Below are positions 46,196-57,165 of a DNA stretch of 64,000 nucleotides, piece after piece. Source of the DNA: Pseudohoeflea suaedae (GTDB lineage: Bacteria; Pseudomonadota; Alphaproteobacteria; Rhizobiales; Rhizobiaceae); the NCBI RefSeq assembly GCF_004354915.1, contig NZ_SMSI01000002.1:558001-622000 (forward strand), written 5' to 3'. Each line of letters begins with the position of its first letter. Position 1 is the stretch's first letter. The notes beneath the pieces are model-generated. The model was not told where the DNA came from and did not search any database. It saw only the letters and a program-made list of their open reading frames with translations. Made by a program: the position numbers and the translations under genes.

Positions 46196-47050
46196 CTAGC
46201 GCACAAGCAGGACCGGCACGAGACAGGAGCGGATCATCTCGGTGGTGGTCGAGCCGATGATCAGGCTGCGGATGCGCGAGTGGCCATAGGCGCCCATGAC
46301 GACGAGATCGACGCTATTGTCCTTGACATAGGTGCCGAGCGCCTTCTCCGGCTGTCCGTCGATCACATGGCTCGAAGCGTCATGGCCGGCTGCGCTCAGC
46401 TGCTCGACGGCGAGCGAAAGGCTCTCTTCGATGTCGCCGTTCGTGCGACCGACATAGACGATGTCGACATCGAGGCCCGAGAGGAGCGGGGAGTTCGCCG
46501 CGAGTTCGACCGCCTTGCGGCTTGTCGCGCCGCCGTCCCAGGCGATCAGAACCTTGCCGACCGGCTTGAACGCCCGCGAGGCGACCAGCACCGGCTTCTC
46601 GCTGGTTCGAACGATGCGCTCGAGGTTCGAACCCAGGTGCAGGCTTGCGAAATCGGCTGCTTCGCCCCGCTTGCCGACGACCACGAGGGCCGCCTTTTTC
46701 TCGCGCTCCGCGAAAAGGTCGACCAGGTCGCCCCGGAAGAGATGCTGCTCGATCTGCGTGACACCGTTCTCGCTGAGGATCCTTGCGGCATCCTCTAGGA
46801 TGGCGCGGCCTTGTTCGTGCAGCAGCCGGGCCCGCTCCGCATCGAGCGAGCTGAGCTTCTCCAGAAGCGCCGTGCGGGCGCCGAGCGCGATGGCGCCGGA
46901 GCGGTCGCCGGTGTCGCTTGCCTCGCGGCGGCCGATCACGTGCATGATCTCGACACTGGCGTCGAGCTGTCTGGCAGCCCAGGCGGCGTGTTCGCACACG
47001 CTTTGCGAATAGGTCGAACCGTCGACCAGCGAGATGATTTTACCGTCCAT
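46196..47050 (-). CDS. tandem-domain universal stress protein
   Basis: 284-residue cytosolic protein with two UspA domains (about 1-140 and 160-284). The second has a complete ATP-binding motif of the G-x2-G-x9-G(S/T) type in GAYGHSRIRSLIIGST; the first has a similar GKRGEAADFASLHLGS with one more residue. So ATP or another nucleotide may be bound by both. The ATG at 47050 follows GGAGGAACG; a longer upstream frame overlaps sulP coding and is rejected. It lies 58 nt after sulP on the same strand, suggesting that this stress protein modulates, or is induced with, the transporter. Confidence 0.92.
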   Translation of the reverse strand: MDGKIISLVDGSTYSQSVCEHAAWAARQLDASVEIMHVIGRREASDTGDRSGAIALGARTALLEKLSSLDAERARLLHEQGRAILEDAARILSENGVTQIEQHLFRGDLVDLFAEREKKAALVVVGKRGEAADFASLHLGSNLERIVRTSEKPVLVASRAFKPVGKVLIAWDGGATSRKAVELAANSPLLSGLDVDIVYVGRTNGDIEESLSLAVEQLSAAGHDASSHVIDGQPEKALGTYVKDNSVDLVVMGAYGHSRIRSLIIGSTTTEMIRSCLVPVLLVR

Positions 47051-47108
47051 CGTCCGTTCCTCCTGGCAGGCGGGCAACCGGCGCCCCCGATCCGCCATTC
47101 CTTTCGGT

Positions 47109-48593
47109 CTAGTGCGAGAGCATTTCGTCCATCGCGCCGGGCTTGTCATGAATTGCAAGCCTGTCGACGATCGTTTCCGAGGCCTTGTTCAGGCCGATGA
47201 TCTCCACCTCGGCGCCCTCGCGGCGGAATTTGAGAACCGCCATGTCGAGAGCCTGAACCGATGAAATGTCCCAGATATGGGCCTTCGATACATCGATGGT
47301 GACATGATCGAGGACTTCGCGGAAGTCGAAGCCGCGCATGAAGTCTTCAGACGAGGCGAAGAAGAGCTGGCCTTCGACGAAATAGGTTCGCTTGCGGCCG
47401 TCTTCGGAGAGTTCCGAGCGGACGGCGAAGATCTGCGAGATCTTCCATGCGAAGAAAATGCCGGAGAGAAGAACGCCGACGAGGACGCCGATTGCCAGAT
47501 TGTGGGTGGCGACCACGAAGGCGACCGTTGCGAGCATCACGATAGACGAGGAGCGCGGGTGGGTCTTGAGGTTGACGATCGAGGACCAGGAGAAGGTGCC
47601 GATCGACACCATGATCATGATGGCGACGAGGGCCGCCATCGGGATCCGGGCCACCCAGTCGCCGAGCACGACGCAGAAGAACAGGAGCATCGTGCCGGCC
47701 ACGAAGGTGGAGAGACGGCCGCGTCCGCCCGATTTCACGTTGATGATCGACTGGCCGATCATGGCGCAACCGGCCATGCCGCCGATGAAGCCGGTCAGCG
47801 TGTTGGCCACACCCTGGCCGATACATTCCTGATTGCGGCTGGAATCGGTGTCGGTGAGATCGTCGACGATCGACTGGGTCATCAGCGATTCGAGAAGGCC
47901 GACGGCGGCCACGCCCACGGAATAGGGCAGAATGATCAGCAGTGTCTCGAGATTGAAGGGGATCTGCGGGATCAGGAAGACCGGCAGCGTATCGGGCAGG
48001 TCGCCCATGTCGCCGACGGTACGCAGATCGAGGCCGAGCGCGAGGCTGATGGCGGTCAGGACCACGATGGTCACCAGTGGCGAGGGAATGGCGGTGGTGA
48101 TGCGCGGGAACAGGTAGATGATGGCGAGACCGGCTGCGACCATCACATAGGTGAGCGGGGGAACATCGATGAGTTCCGGCAGCTGTGCCATGAAGATCAG
48201 GATTGCGAGCGCATTGACGAAGCCGGTCATCACCGATTTCGAGACGAAGCGCATGACATAGCCGAGCCGCAGGAAGCCGGCCGCGATCTGGATCAGGCCG
48301 GCGAGAACCGTGGCGGCCAGCAGATATTGCAGCCCGTGGTCACGCACCAGGGTGACCATCAGGACCGCGGTCGCCGCGGTGGCGGCGGAAATCATGCCCG
48401 GACGCCCGCCGACGATGGCGGTGATGACGGCGATCGAGAACGAGGCATAGAGGCCCACCTTCGGATCGACGCCGGCGATGATCGAGAAGGCGATCGCTTC
48501 CGGGATCAGGGCGAGCGCGACCACGAGGCCGGAGAGGATGTCGGCGCGGACATTATGGGTCCACTGATGCTTGTAGGAGGCAATGGAAAACAT
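47109..48593 (-). CDS. SulP family inorganic anion transporter with STAS domain
   Basis: 494-residue SLC26/SulP transporter. The transmembrane domain (about 14-385) begins [21 protein letters not shown], the family consensus, and includes [16 protein letters not shown] (63-78) on the anion-binding half helices. A cytosolic STAS domain (about 395-494) with [20 protein letters not shown] follows. Substrates of SulP proteins include sulfate, bicarbonate and dicarboxylates; the sequence alone does not decide. It is upstream of a Usp gene on the same strand. Its 5' region contains a motif shared with the phasin promoter. Confidence 0.93.
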   Translation of the reverse strand: MFSIASYKHQWTHNVRADILSGLVVALALIPEAIAFSIIAGVDPKVGLYASFSIAVITAIVGGRPGMISAATAATAVLMVTLVRDHGLQYLLAATVLAGLIQIAAGFLRLGYVMRFVSKSVMTGFVNALAILIFMAQLPELIDVPPLTYVMVAAGLAIIYLFPRITTAIPSPLVTIVVLTAISLALGLDLRTVGDMGDLPDTLPVFLIPQIPFNLETLLIILPYSVGVAAVGLLESLMTQSIVDDLTDTDSSRNQECIGQGVANTLTGFIGGMAGCAMIGQSIINVKSGGRGRLSTFVAGTMLLFFCVVLGDWVARIPMAALVAIMIMVSIGTFSWSSIVNLKTHPRSSSIVMLATVAFVVATHNLAIGVLVGVLLSGIFFAWKISQIFAVRSELSEDGRKRTYFVEGQLFFASSEDFMRGFDFREVLDHVTIDVSKAHIWDISSVQALDMAVLKFRREGAEVEIIGLNKASETIVDRLAIHDKPGAMDEMLSH

Positions 48594-48701
48594 GGTGTCT
48601 CTGCGGTTTGTCGCGTGCCGCGCTCAAAAAGCGCGGAGGACGGGTCGCAAGTCCCATTGTCAGGAAGCGACCGGCGGGTTCGTCGGCAATGACCGGATGA
48701 A

Positions 48702-48727
48702 ATTTGTGCAATGCACGATGCGTGCAA
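48702..48727. promoter_or_regulatory. TGCA-rich element upstream of sulP
   Basis: ATTTGTGCA-A-TGCAC (48702-48716) matches the phasin-upstream site at 8526-8540 in all but one base. A second half-site, GTGCAAT, follows at 48722-48728. It sits about 110 bases upstream of sulP, in the otherwise featureless 221-base gap between sulP and the FkbM gene. It may be a binding site of a shared regulator. Confidence 0.4.
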
Positions 48728-48814
48728 TAGCGCGATCAGGCCTGAAAGCCAAGGGCGGAACGGTTTTGGCGGCATCAGTGTCGTCGCCGGAAGAGGATCG
48801 TACCGATGGAGACG

Positions 48815-49639
48815 TCAGATTTTCCGGTCACGATGGACGCAGAAGACATCGTAGTGCTTCCAGTTCATGACGTCATCGACCTTCACCTCGACTGATGTGA
48901 GGTCGGTCCAGGAGTCGACAAGATAGGCGTCATAGCCCATTTCATCGAGCCAGCTGAGGAAGGCTCTTCGTTCCGAGGCAGGGGTTCTCGTGTAGACTTC
49001 TGCCATGATGTGGGGCCGAGTGCGCCCGATGAGCTCTTTCATGCTCTTCAGAACGGACAGATCGTTGCCCTCGGTGTCTGTCTTGACGAGGGCGGTCCGA
49101 TCCAGGCGGTCCGGCTCCGCGGATACGATTTCGTCGATAACGTTTCGTCCCTCGACTTCCAGCGGATAGACGTGACCGTGCGACCACTTCGTTTCCTCGC
49201 CGAGATCGCCGCCGTTGCAGTATCCGTTGTCGGAATAGTTGAAGGTCATCCGGCACGGTGCATGGGTGGCTGCGAAGGGAAGAACCTCGATCCGGGCAGC
49301 ATCGGGGTTCAGCGAAGCGTTCTTGCGCAGGATGGGAAGCACATACCTGTTCGGCTCGACCGCGAACACCACGCCGTCGGGCCCGGCAGCGAGGGCAAAC
49401 AGAACGCTGGTATCGCCCGAATGCGCCCCGATATCGATGACCGTCGAGCCGGGAGAGATATAGCGCCGCAGCGCATCAACCGATGCCTGGTCGAACGTGG
49501 TGCGGCCGTATTTGGGATGCTGCCATTGCGCAAACGAGACCTTTCCCTCGCTCTCGAGCGTAAAATCTTCCAACTCGTAGCCATAGGAAACCGAGGGCTT
49601 CTTGAAGCCGAGCAGCGCGAAAAAATCCTTGAGCTTCAT
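48815..49639 (-). CDS. FkbM family methyltransferase
   Basis: 274-residue class I SAM-dependent methyltransferase of the FkbM family. The SAM-binding motif STVIDIGAHSGDTSVLFA (about 65-82) and acidic loop VVFAVEPNRYVLPIL (about 89-103) are clear, and DTEGNDLSVLKSM (about 193-205) is the second FkbM hallmark. Members O-methylate sugars, lipids or polyketides; the target here is unknown. It is alone, flanked by a transporter and a carboxypeptidase on the same strand, and no sugar-biosynthesis genes are nearby. Confidence 0.9.
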   Translation of the reverse strand: MKLKDFFALLGFKKPSVSYGYELEDFTLESEGKVSFAQWQHPKYGRTTFDQASVDALRRYISPGSTVIDIGAHSGDTSVLFALAAGPDGVVFAVEPNRYVLPILRKNASLNPDAARIEVLPFAATHAPCRMTFNYSDNGYCNGGDLGEETKWSHGHVYPLEVEGRNVIDEIVSAEPDRLDRTALVKTDTEGNDLSVLKSMKELIGRTRPHIMAEVYTRTPASERRAFLSWLDEMGYDAYLVDSWTDLTSVEVKVDDVMNWKHYDVFCVHRDRKI

Positions 49640-49689
49640 GAATCCGGTCCTACGGTTGTCTTATCCGGCGAGAGCAACGCGGTCAGCAT

Positions 49690-50550
49690 CTAACGGCGGA
49701 AAGCGTAGTACTCAATCAGCTGGGTCATGCGCTGATCGCGGATCTTCGACGAATCCTCGCCCATCACGACGCCGACGAGATAGCGGCCATTGCGGCGCGC
49801 CGAGGTGGCCAGATTGAACCCGGACGCCCGTGTGTAGCCAGTCTTGAGGCCGTCGGCGCCGGGGATCATGTCGAGCGCCTTGTTGTGCCCGCGAATGGTC
49901 TTGCCGTCGTACTCGAACGAGCGAAGCGAGAAATAGGCGTAGTATTGCGGAAAGCGCGACTTCAGTGCCACGGAAAGCCGCGCCATGTCGGTTGCCGTCG
50001 TCACCTGATCGGGATCGGGCAGGCCGGAAGCATTGGTGAAGCGAGTGCGCGACATGCCGAGGGCGCGGGCCTGCTGCGTCATGATCTGTGCAAAACGTTC
50101 CTCGGAGCCACCGGCCAGAAACTCGGCGACCGCTGTCGCGACGTCATTGGCGGACTTGACCACAAGCGCGCGGATGGCGGTGTCGACCGGAATGGTCGAG
50201 CCGGCCTTGATGTAGAGCTTGGAGGCAGGTTTGCCGGCCGCGTTGGGAGAGACCGGGATAGGCGTGTCGCGGCTGATCTTGCCTGATTCCAGCGCCTGGA
50301 ACAGAAGATACAGCGTCATCATCTTGGTAAGCGAGGCGGGAAAGCGCGTCTGTTCGGCATTGGCCGAATAAAGCGTCTGTCCCGTTCCCGCATCAATCAC
50401 GATGGCGGAGAATTTCTCGGGAACGGGCGCGACCGTCGCGACGGGAGTAAGCGTCTCGGTCGTCGAACAGGCCGATGCACCGACGAGCGTGAGCCCGAGC
50501 ATGGCTGCGCCGAGGGCACGTGTGATGTAGTTCCCGAGGGAGAATTGCAT
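49690..50550 (-). CDS. D-alanyl-D-alanine carboxypeptidase, probable lipoprotein
   Basis: 286-residue S11 peptidase (PBP5/6 type). Catalytic motifs SLTK (73-76), SAN (133-135) and KTGYT (236-240) are all intact. Unlike the enzyme at 6.9-8.4 kb it has no C-terminal SPOR domain. Its N-terminus (TLVGASAC, Cys28) looks like a lipoprotein signal with a Ser/Thr-rich start of the mature protein, so membrane anchoring is probable. The two proteins share long near-identical stretches such as PASLTKMMTLYL and GYTRASGFNL-like segments, suggesting an old duplication. The start at 50550 is favoured because it begins the signal sequence. Confidence 0.92.
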   Translation of the reverse strand: MQFSLGNYITRALGAAMLGLTLVGASACSTTETLTPVATVAPVPEKFSAIVIDAGTGQTLYSANAEQTRFPASLTKMMTLYLLFQALESGKISRDTPIPVSPNAAGKPASKLYIKAGSTIPVDTAIRALVVKSANDVATAVAEFLAGGSEERFAQIMTQQARALGMSRTRFTNASGLPDPDQVTTATDMARLSVALKSRFPQYYAYFSLRSFEYDGKTIRGHNKALDMIPGADGLKTGYTRASGFNLATSARRNGRYLVGVVMGEDSSKIRDQRMTQLIEYYAFRR

Positions 50551-50733
50551 TTCAGTCCCGTTTTCCAAATCGCCGCCATCAGAACTAGCGGCCACCCATG
50601 GCGAAGGCAAGGTGCGGTCTTGCGTTAGGGTCGACGATCCCACGGTCAGGTGTCGCATTCGGTTGCGTGGGCGCGAACGGACCTGCTAAGGGAGCCACGA
50701 CCTTCAGTTCTCTGTTTCTGCCGGGAGGAAACG

Positions 50734-51627
50734 ATGGCAAATCCGCGCAAGGCCAGGCGGCTCGATCACCTCGTCCTTCCCGTGCCCGAGCTTTCGATCA
50801 GCCGTGCCCGCCACGAGGCGCTTGGCTTCGTCGTCGCGCCCGAGGCGCGCCATCCCTTCGGGACCGAAAACGCCTGCGTCTTCTTTGCCGACGGCACCTA
50901 TCTCGAGCCGCTCGCCATCGCCAGTCGCGAGGAGTGCGAGGCGGCCGCGCGGGCAGGCAATGTGTTCGTCGCCCGCGATCAGGCCTACCGCTTCCGCCGC
51001 GGCGAGAACGGGTTCTCCGCGCTCGTCACATCTTCCGACGATGCCCGGGCGGACCATGGGCGCTTCATCGCCGACGGAATTTCGGCAGGCGACATGCTGG
51101 AATTTTCGCGCCCGATGAAGCAGCCGGATGGTTCGGAGACGACGGCGAGCTTCCGGCTGGCCTTTGCCGCCGATCTGCGCAGCCCGGATTTCCTCGGTTT
51201 CTCGGTGGAGCGAATCGCGATGCCTGCGGCCGACCGCTCCGCGCTGACGGCGCATGAGAACGGCGTCATCGGCATCTCGGAAGTCGTGTTGAGCGAAACC
51301 AACCCGACCGACTTCCAGTATTATGTTCAGGAGCTTGCGGACAATCGCGAGGTCGATGCCCATTCGTTCGGGATGGCGATCGAACTGGATGGTGCGACGA
51401 TCAACGTGATGACGCCCGACGGCTTGAAAGCCTTCTTCGGCGTCGAAGTGAATTGTCATGCGCGCGGCCTGCGGGCAAGAGGCATCGTCTACCGCGTCGC
51501 TGATCTCGCGCGGACCGAGGCGTTCCTGTCATCGCGCGGCATCGCGCCACACCGCAAGGACCGCAAGCTCGTCGTTCTGCCCGAAGCGGGGCAGGGCGCA
51601 TTCTACGCTTTCGAGGAAGGTAACTGA
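50734..51627 (+). CDS. VOC family (glyoxalase-like) protein
   Basis: 297-residue protein with a duplicated glyoxalase-like fold (Glyoxalase_3 type). The N-terminal [23 protein letters not shown] is a typical VOC beta-alpha-beta opening and continues to a second half from about residue 165 ([19 protein letters not shown]). VOC proteins are metal-dependent isomerases, dioxygenases or resistance proteins; the substrate is unknown. A GGGAGGAAAC ribosome site fixes the ATG at 50734. Its stop is only 2 nt before kdsA, so the two are co-translated or at least co-transcribed. Confidence 0.88.
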   Translation: MANPRKARRLDHLVLPVPELSISRARHEALGFVVAPEARHPFGTENACVFFADGTYLEPLAIASREECEAAARAGNVFVARDQAYRFRRGENGFSALVTSSDDARADHGRFIADGISAGDMLEFSRPMKQPDGSETTASFRLAFAADLRSPDFLGFSVERIAMPAADRSALTAHENGVIGISEVVLSETNPTDFQYYVQELADNREVDAHSFGMAIELDGATINVMTPDGLKAFFGVEVNCHARGLRARGIVYRVADLARTEAFLSSRGIAPHRKDRKLVVLPEAGQGAFYAFEEGN

Positions 51628-51629
51628 AA

Positions 51630-52463
51630 ATGTCCGCCAACACTGTCGTCAAAGCCGGCAACGTCACGTTCGCAAACGATCAGCGGTTCAGCCTGATCGC
51701 CGGTCCCTGCCAGATGGAAAGCCGTGACCATGCATTCGACACGGCGGGCCGGATCAAGGAAATCTGCGCCGATCTCGGCATCGGACTTGTCTACAAGTCA
51801 TCCTTCGACAAGGCCAACCGCACGTCGCTGTCGGCGCAACGCGGTCTGGGCATCGAAAAGAGCCTCGAAGTCTTTTCCGATCTCAAGGCAGAGTTCGGGT
51901 TTCCGGTGATTACGGACATTCACACCGAAGAGCAGTGCGCGGTCGCCGGTGAAGTCTGCGACATCCTGCAGATCCCCGCCTTTCTGTGCCGTCAGACGGA
52001 TCTGTTGATCGCCGCGGCAAGGACGGGGCGCGTCATCAATGTCAAGAAGGGCCAGTTCCTGGCACCCTGGGACATGAAGAACGTTCTCGCCAAGATCGTC
52101 GACAGCGGCAATCCGAACGTTCTGCTTTGCGAGCGCGGCGCCTCCTTCGGCTACAATACGCTCGTCTCCGATTTCAGGTCTCTGCCGATCATGGCGGCGA
52201 TGGGCGCTCCGGTCATCTTCGATGCCACCCATTCGGTTCAGCAGCCGGGTGGACAGGGAGGCTCGTCCGGCGGCCAGCGCGAATTCGTGGAAACGCTGGC
52301 GCGCGCTGCGGTGGCCGTGGGCGTGGCGGGCTTGTTCATCGAGACGCACGAAGATCCGGACAATGCTCCTTCGGACGGCCCCAACATGGTGCCATTGTCG
52401 GACATGCCCCGTCTTCTCGAAACGCTTCTGGCGTTCGACGACATCGCCAAGGCCGCGCGTTGA
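51630..52463 (+). CDS. kdsA: 3-deoxy-D-manno-octulosonate 8-phosphate synthase
   Basis: 277-residue TIM-barrel enzyme condensing phosphoenolpyruvate with arabinose 5-phosphate to Kdo-8-phosphate, the precursor of the inner core sugar of LPS. Seen are [16 protein letters not shown] (20-35), [12 protein letters not shown] (55-66), FLAPWDMKN and [14 protein letters not shown], then [18 protein letters not shown] (about 198-215). Cys27 in AGPCQ, together with the later His, Glu and Asp, suggests the metal-dependent class. It follows the VOC gene by 2 nt and precedes eno, the conserved pyrG-kdsA-eno order. Confidence 0.97.
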   Translation: MSANTVVKAGNVTFANDQRFSLIAGPCQMESRDHAFDTAGRIKEICADLGIGLVYKSSFDKANRTSLSAQRGLGIEKSLEVFSDLKAEFGFPVITDIHTEEQCAVAGEVCDILQIPAFLCRQTDLLIAAARTGRVINVKKGQFLAPWDMKNVLAKIVDSGNPNVLLCERGASFGYNTLVSDFRSLPIMAAMGAPVIFDATHSVQQPGGQGGSSGGQREFVETLARAAVAVGVAGLFIETHEDPDNAPSDGPNMVPLSDMPRLLETLLAFDDIAKAAR

Positions 52464-52567
52464 TATTCAAGCTTCCGAAGCATCCGGCGGCTTGCGTTTC
52501 AGGTGCCTGCTTCAAAAGCTTCTGGAACTCGGTTCAGGCTCCGCCGGCTGCCCGGCGGCAGCATCGG

Positions 52568-52592
52568 CCCGGAGTTGAAACTCGGATTTTTT
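52568..52592 (+). terminator. probable terminator after kdsA
   Basis: GAGT-TGAA-ACTC with flanking CC/GG pairs and a T6 run. The stem is short, so confidence is moderate. It lies in the 301-base kdsA-eno gap, which otherwise holds GC-rich inverted repeats and the eno promoter region. Confidence 0.5.
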
Positions 52593-52641
52593 GACGCGCT
52601 GACTGCCGAAATGCGGCGGGAAGCTCGTGTTCGCCTCTCGC

Positions 52642-52670
52642 TTGATTGATTTTTCGATGTCTTGCTTTAA
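52642..52670 (+). promoter_or_regulatory. candidate eno promoter
   Basis: TTGATT (52642-52647), 17 bases, CTTTAA (52665-52670). The -10 is weak but begins with C as in the rhizobial CTATAT pattern. It would give a leader of about 88 nt. Confidence 0.35.
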
Positions 52671-52764
52671 GACGCGGAGGCCGTCCATTGTGGTGCTGCG
52701 GTGAGCGCCGCCTGCAACCGTGGTCGAGCGACATCACGTTCCATACTCTTCGAAGGAGTCCTGA

Positions 52765-54039
<1,275 letters not shown>

Positions 54040-54078
54040 TTTTCCGGGGCGCACCGCTCCGGTTCTGATAATTAAGGG

Positions 54079-54106
54079 AAGGCGGGGTCATCGGGCTCCG
54101 CCTTTT
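54079..54106 (+). terminator. Rho-independent terminator after eno
   Basis: AAGGCGG (54079-54085) pairs with CCGCCTT (54098-54104), followed by TTTTCTCTTT. The 123 bases to ftsB have no other clear feature apart from a TTAA-containing stretch. Confidence 0.75.
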
Positions 54107-54229
54107 CTCTTTCCTCGCCCGGTTTCGATGCGCGGCAGCACAAAACCTGAAATTCTTCGCAGCTGCGTAAACGTTTCTTAAGCACGATCGCGCATGATCC
54201 GGGAATGCTCCGGTAAGGCGTAATCAGGC

Positions 54230-54550
54230 ATGCGAACAAAATTCAGAAAACGTAAGGCGTACGGACGTCTTGTCGTCCCGTTTCTCTCCCTTATCTGTTT
54301 TTCCTACTTCGGCTTCCATGCGCTGCATGGTGCGTTCGGACTTGAATCGGCAACCCATCTGGAAGAGCGCCGGATCGAACTCGAGCGCGATCTCGCCTCT
54401 CTGGTGGCGAAGCGCGAAGCGCTCGAGAAGCGTGTCGCGTTGATGAGCGACGGCTCCATGGAGGCCGATATGCTCGACGAGCGTGCGCGCTACATGCTCA
54501 ATGTCGCACGCAAGGACGAGGTCGTCTATTTTGTCGGCAAGTCTAATTAA
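54230..54550 (+). CDS. ftsB: septum formation initiator family protein (FtsB/DivIC)
   Basis: 106-residue bitopic division protein. A basic cytoplasmic N-terminus (MRTKFRKRKAYGR) precedes one transmembrane helix (about 15-33), then a periplasmic coiled coil (about 42-75, LEERRIELERDLASLVAKREALEKRV) and the conserved MLDERARYMLNVARKDEVV end. It would join FtsL and FtsQ in the divisome. Gene order eno-ftsB-pdhA is usual in Alphaproteobacteria and Gammaproteobacteria have a similar eno-ftsB link. The gene has a 190-base upstream region after the eno terminator. Confidence 0.92.
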   Translation: MRTKFRKRKAYGRLVVPFLSLICFSYFGFHALHGAFGLESATHLEERRIELERDLASLVAKREALEKRVALMSDGSMEADMLDERARYMLNVARKDEVVYFVGKSN

Positions 54551-54626
54551 CCTGCATTCGGTTAACTTTACGAAATTTAAGTGATTTCAGCTACTTGAGT
54601 TGCATGGACGCTATGCGTTTATGGGC

Positions 54627-54655
54627 TTGCTGACACGTCATCTCTCCCGTATCTT
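54627..54655 (+). promoter_or_regulatory. sigma-70-type promoter of the pdh genes
   Basis: CTTGCTG contains TTGCTG (54627-54632), then 17 bases and TATCTT (54650-54655). The start near 54662 leaves about 25 nt before the GGGAGG ribosome site of pdhA. Confidence 0.5.
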
Positions 54656-54686
54656 TTTCATAATGAAAAAAATCGGGAGGACGCTG

Positions 54687-55736
54687 ATGGCGCCAAGAAA
54701 ACAGTCCGGTTCGACATCGCGCAAGACGACGCGCGGTTCCACTGCAACAAAGTCTGGACTCGAAGGCGGCATTACCGACTTCTCCAAGGACCAGGAACTC
54801 GACTCCTACCGCGAGATGCTTCTCATCCGCCGGTTCGAGGAAAAAGCCGGCCAGCTCTACGGCATGGGCTTCATCGGCGGTTTCTGTCACCTCTATATCG
54901 GTCAGGAAGCTGTCGTCGTCGGCATGCAGATGGCGCTCAAGCCGGGTGACGAGGTCATCACCGGCTATCGCGACCACGGTCACATGCTGGCAACCGGCAT
55001 GGAAGCGCGCGGCGTCATGGCCGAGCTGACCGGGCGCCGGGGCGGCTATTCCAAGGGGAAGGGCGGCTCCATGCACATGTTCTCCAAGGAAAAGCATTTT
55101 TACGGCGGTCACGGCATCGTCGGCGCGCAGGTTTCGCTCGGCACAGGACTGGCTTTCGCCAATCGGTACCGCGAAAACGACAATGTCTCGCTCACCTATT
55201 TCGGCGACGGCGCGGCCAACCAGGGCCAGGTCTATGAGAGCTTCAACATGGCGGCTCTGTGGAAGCTTCCGGTGGTCTACATCATCGAGAACAACCGCTA
55301 CGCCATGGGTACTTCGACCGCCCGTGCCTCCGCCCAGGCCGATTTCTCGCTGCGCGGCAAGTCTTTCGGCATCCCCGGATACCAGGTCGACGGCATGGAT
55401 GTGCGCGCGGTTCACGCCGCCGGCATGGAAGCCGTGGAACACTGCCGGTCCGGCAAGGGCCCGCTGATCCTGGAAATGCTGACCTATCGCTATCGCGGTC
55501 ACTCGATGTCCGACCCGGCGAAATATCGCAGCAAGGACGAAGTGCAGAAGATGCGTTCCGAGCGCGATCCGATCGAGCAGGTCAAGGCGCGTATTCTGGA
55601 AAAGAAATATGCCAGCGAGGACGAGTTGAAGCAGGTCGACAAGAAGATCCGCGACATCGTCGCCGATTCCGCCGATTTCGCTCAGTCCGATCCGGAGCCG
55701 GATGTGTCCGAGCTCTACACCGACATCTTGCTCTAA
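54687..55736 (+). CDS. pdhA: pyruvate dehydrogenase E1 component subunit alpha
   Basis: 349-residue E1-alpha of the alpha2-beta2 type PDH. It binds thiamine diphosphate with E1-beta and decarboxylates pyruvate. The TPP motif is [20 protein letters not shown]...IENN (about 173-205), and [12 protein letters not shown] (about 91-102) and [15 protein letters not shown] (the phosphorylation-loop region, about 269-283) are present. The Lys/Thr/Ser-rich N-terminus (1-27) is variable. The ATG at 54687 has GGGAGG upstream. It is separated from pdhB by 13 nt. Confidence 0.97.
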   Translation: MAPRKQSGSTSRKTTRGSTATKSGLEGGITDFSKDQELDSYREMLLIRRFEEKAGQLYGMGFIGGFCHLYIGQEAVVVGMQMALKPGDEVITGYRDHGHMLATGMEARGVMAELTGRRGGYSKGKGGSMHMFSKEKHFYGGHGIVGAQVSLGTGLAFANRYRENDNVSLTYFGDGAANQGQVYESFNMAALWKLPVVYIIENNRYAMGTSTARASAQADFSLRGKSFGIPGYQVDGMDVRAVHAAGMEAVEHCRSGKGPLILEMLTYRYRGHSMSDPAKYRSKDEVQKMRSERDPIEQVKARILEKKYASEDELKQVDKKIRDIVADSADFAQSDPEPDVSELYTDILL

Positions 55737-55749
55737 GGGAGGGGAAACC

Positions 55750-57153
55750 ATGCCGATTGATATCCTGATGCCCGCGCTTTCCCCGACCATGGAGGAAGGC
55801 AATCTTTCCAAATGGCTCAAGAAGGAAGGCGACACCGTCACCGCCGGTGACGTGATTGCCGAAATCGAGACCGACAAGGCGACGATGGAAGTCGAAGCCG
55901 TCGAGGAAGGCACGATCGCCAAGATCGTCGTGCCCGAGGGCACCGAGAACGTGAAGGTCAACGAAGTCATCGCCATCCTCGCCGAGGAAGGTGAAGACGT
56001 CGAGGAAGCCGCCAGCAAGGGCGGTTCCGGCGGTGCTGCCGCCTCTGCTTCCGAAGCCAAGGCCGAAGAGCCCAGATCTGCGGAAAAGGCCGATACCGGT
56101 GCCGCCAAGGTTCCGGCCGAGCCGATTGCCGAGACGGCAAGCGATCCCGATATTCCGGAAGGCACCGAAATGGTTCCGACCACGGTCCGCGAGGCGTTGC
56201 GCGACGCGATGGCCGAGGAAATGCGCGCCGATGGCGACGTCTTCGTCATGGGCGAGGAAGTGGCCGAGTACCAGGGCGCCTACAAGGTGACCCAGGGGCT
56301 TCTTGACGAGTTCGGTCCCAAGCGCGTGGTCGATACGCCGATCACCGAGCACGGCTTTGCCGGCGTCGGCGTCGGTGCGGCCATGGCCGGCCTGCGGCCG
56401 ATCGTCGAGTTCATGACGTTCAACTTCGCCATGCAGGCGATCGACCAGATCATCAACTCGGCCGCCAAGACGCTCTACATGTCGGGCGGCCAGATGGGCG
56501 CGCCGATCGTCTTCCGTGGTCCCAACGGCGCGGCTGCCCGCGTGGCGGCCCAGCACTCGCAGTGCTACGCCGCATGGTACAGCCACATTCCGGGCCTCAA
56601 GGTCGTCATGCCCTACACGGCGGCGGACGCGAAGGGCCTCCTGAAGGCTGCCATCCGCGACCCGAACCCGGTGATCTTCCTCGAAAACGAGATCCTGTAC
56701 GGCCAGACCTTCGACGTTCCGAAGATGGATGATTTCGTGCTGCCGATCGGCAAGGCGCGCATCCACAAGAAGGGTACGGACGCCACGCTCGTATCGTTCG
56801 GTATCGGCATGACCTATGCCATCAAGGCAGCCGAAGCGCTTGCCGGTGAAGGCATCGACGTCGAACTGATCGACCTCAGGACGATCCGCCCGATGGATCT
56901 GCCGACGATCATCGAAAGCGTCAAGAAGACCGGCCGTCTGGTCACCGTCGAGGAAGGTTATCCGCAGAACTCGGTCGGTTCGGAAATCGCCACCCGCGTC
57001 ATGCAGCAGGCCTTCGATTATCTCGATGCGCCGGTGCTGACGATCGCAGGCAAGGACGTGCCGATGCCTTATGCGGCCAATCTCGAGAAACTGGCGCTTC
57101 CGAGCGTCGCCGAAGTGGTCGAGGCGGTCAAAACCGTCTGCTACAAGGCCTGA
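55750..57153 (+). CDS. pdhB: pyruvate dehydrogenase E1 subunit beta with N-terminal lipoyl domain
   Basis: 467-residue fusion. An N-terminal biotinyl/lipoyl domain (1-80, lipoylation Lys in ETDKATMEV near 43) is joined by an Ala/Glu-rich linker (about 82-135) to a full E1-beta transketolase domain (about 140-467; [28 protein letters not shown] and [14 protein letters not shown]). E1-beta normally lacks a lipoyl domain, but this form is known in Rhizobiales. Extra swinging arms could raise active-site coupling. The lipoyl part is closely similar to that in pdhC, including a 35-base identical DNA stretch. Confidence 0.97.
   Translation: MPIDILMPALSPTMEEGNLSKWLKKEGDTVTAGDVIAEIETDKATMEVEAVEEGTIAKIVVPEGTENVKVNEVIAILAEEGEDVEEAASKGGSGGAAASASEAKAEEPRSAEKADTGAAKVPAEPIAETASDPDIPEGTEMVPTTVREALRDAMAEEMRADGDVFVMGEEVAEYQGAYKVTQGLLDEFGPKRVVDTPITEHGFAGVGVGAAMAGLRPIVEFMTFNFAMQAIDQIINSAAKTLYMSGGQMGAPIVFRGPNGAAARVAAQHSQCYAAWYSHIPGLKVVMPYTAADAKGLLKAAIRDPNPVIFLENEILYGQTFDVPKMDDFVLPIGKARIHKKGTDATLVSFGIGMTYAIKAAEALAGEGIDVELIDLRTIRPMDLPTIIESVKKTGRLVTVEEGYPQNSVGSEIATRVMQQAFDYLDAPVLTIAGKDVPMPYAANLEKLALPSVAEVVEAVKTVCYKA
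55870..55904 (+). repeat. 35-base repeat shared with pdhC (copy 1)
   Basis: The DNA coding [11 protein letters not shown] in the pdhB lipoyl domain is identical over 35 bases to 57286-57320 in pdhC, including third codon positions. Copies lie about 1.4 kb apart in direct orientation. Confidence 0.9.
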
Positions 57154-57165
57154 GGAGGAGCGACC

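Noticed and set aside
54591-56249. Minus-strand open frame of 552 codons opposite pdhA/pdhB
   Set aside because: Low-complexity Ala/Ser-rich translation opposite the pdhB linker; no domain.
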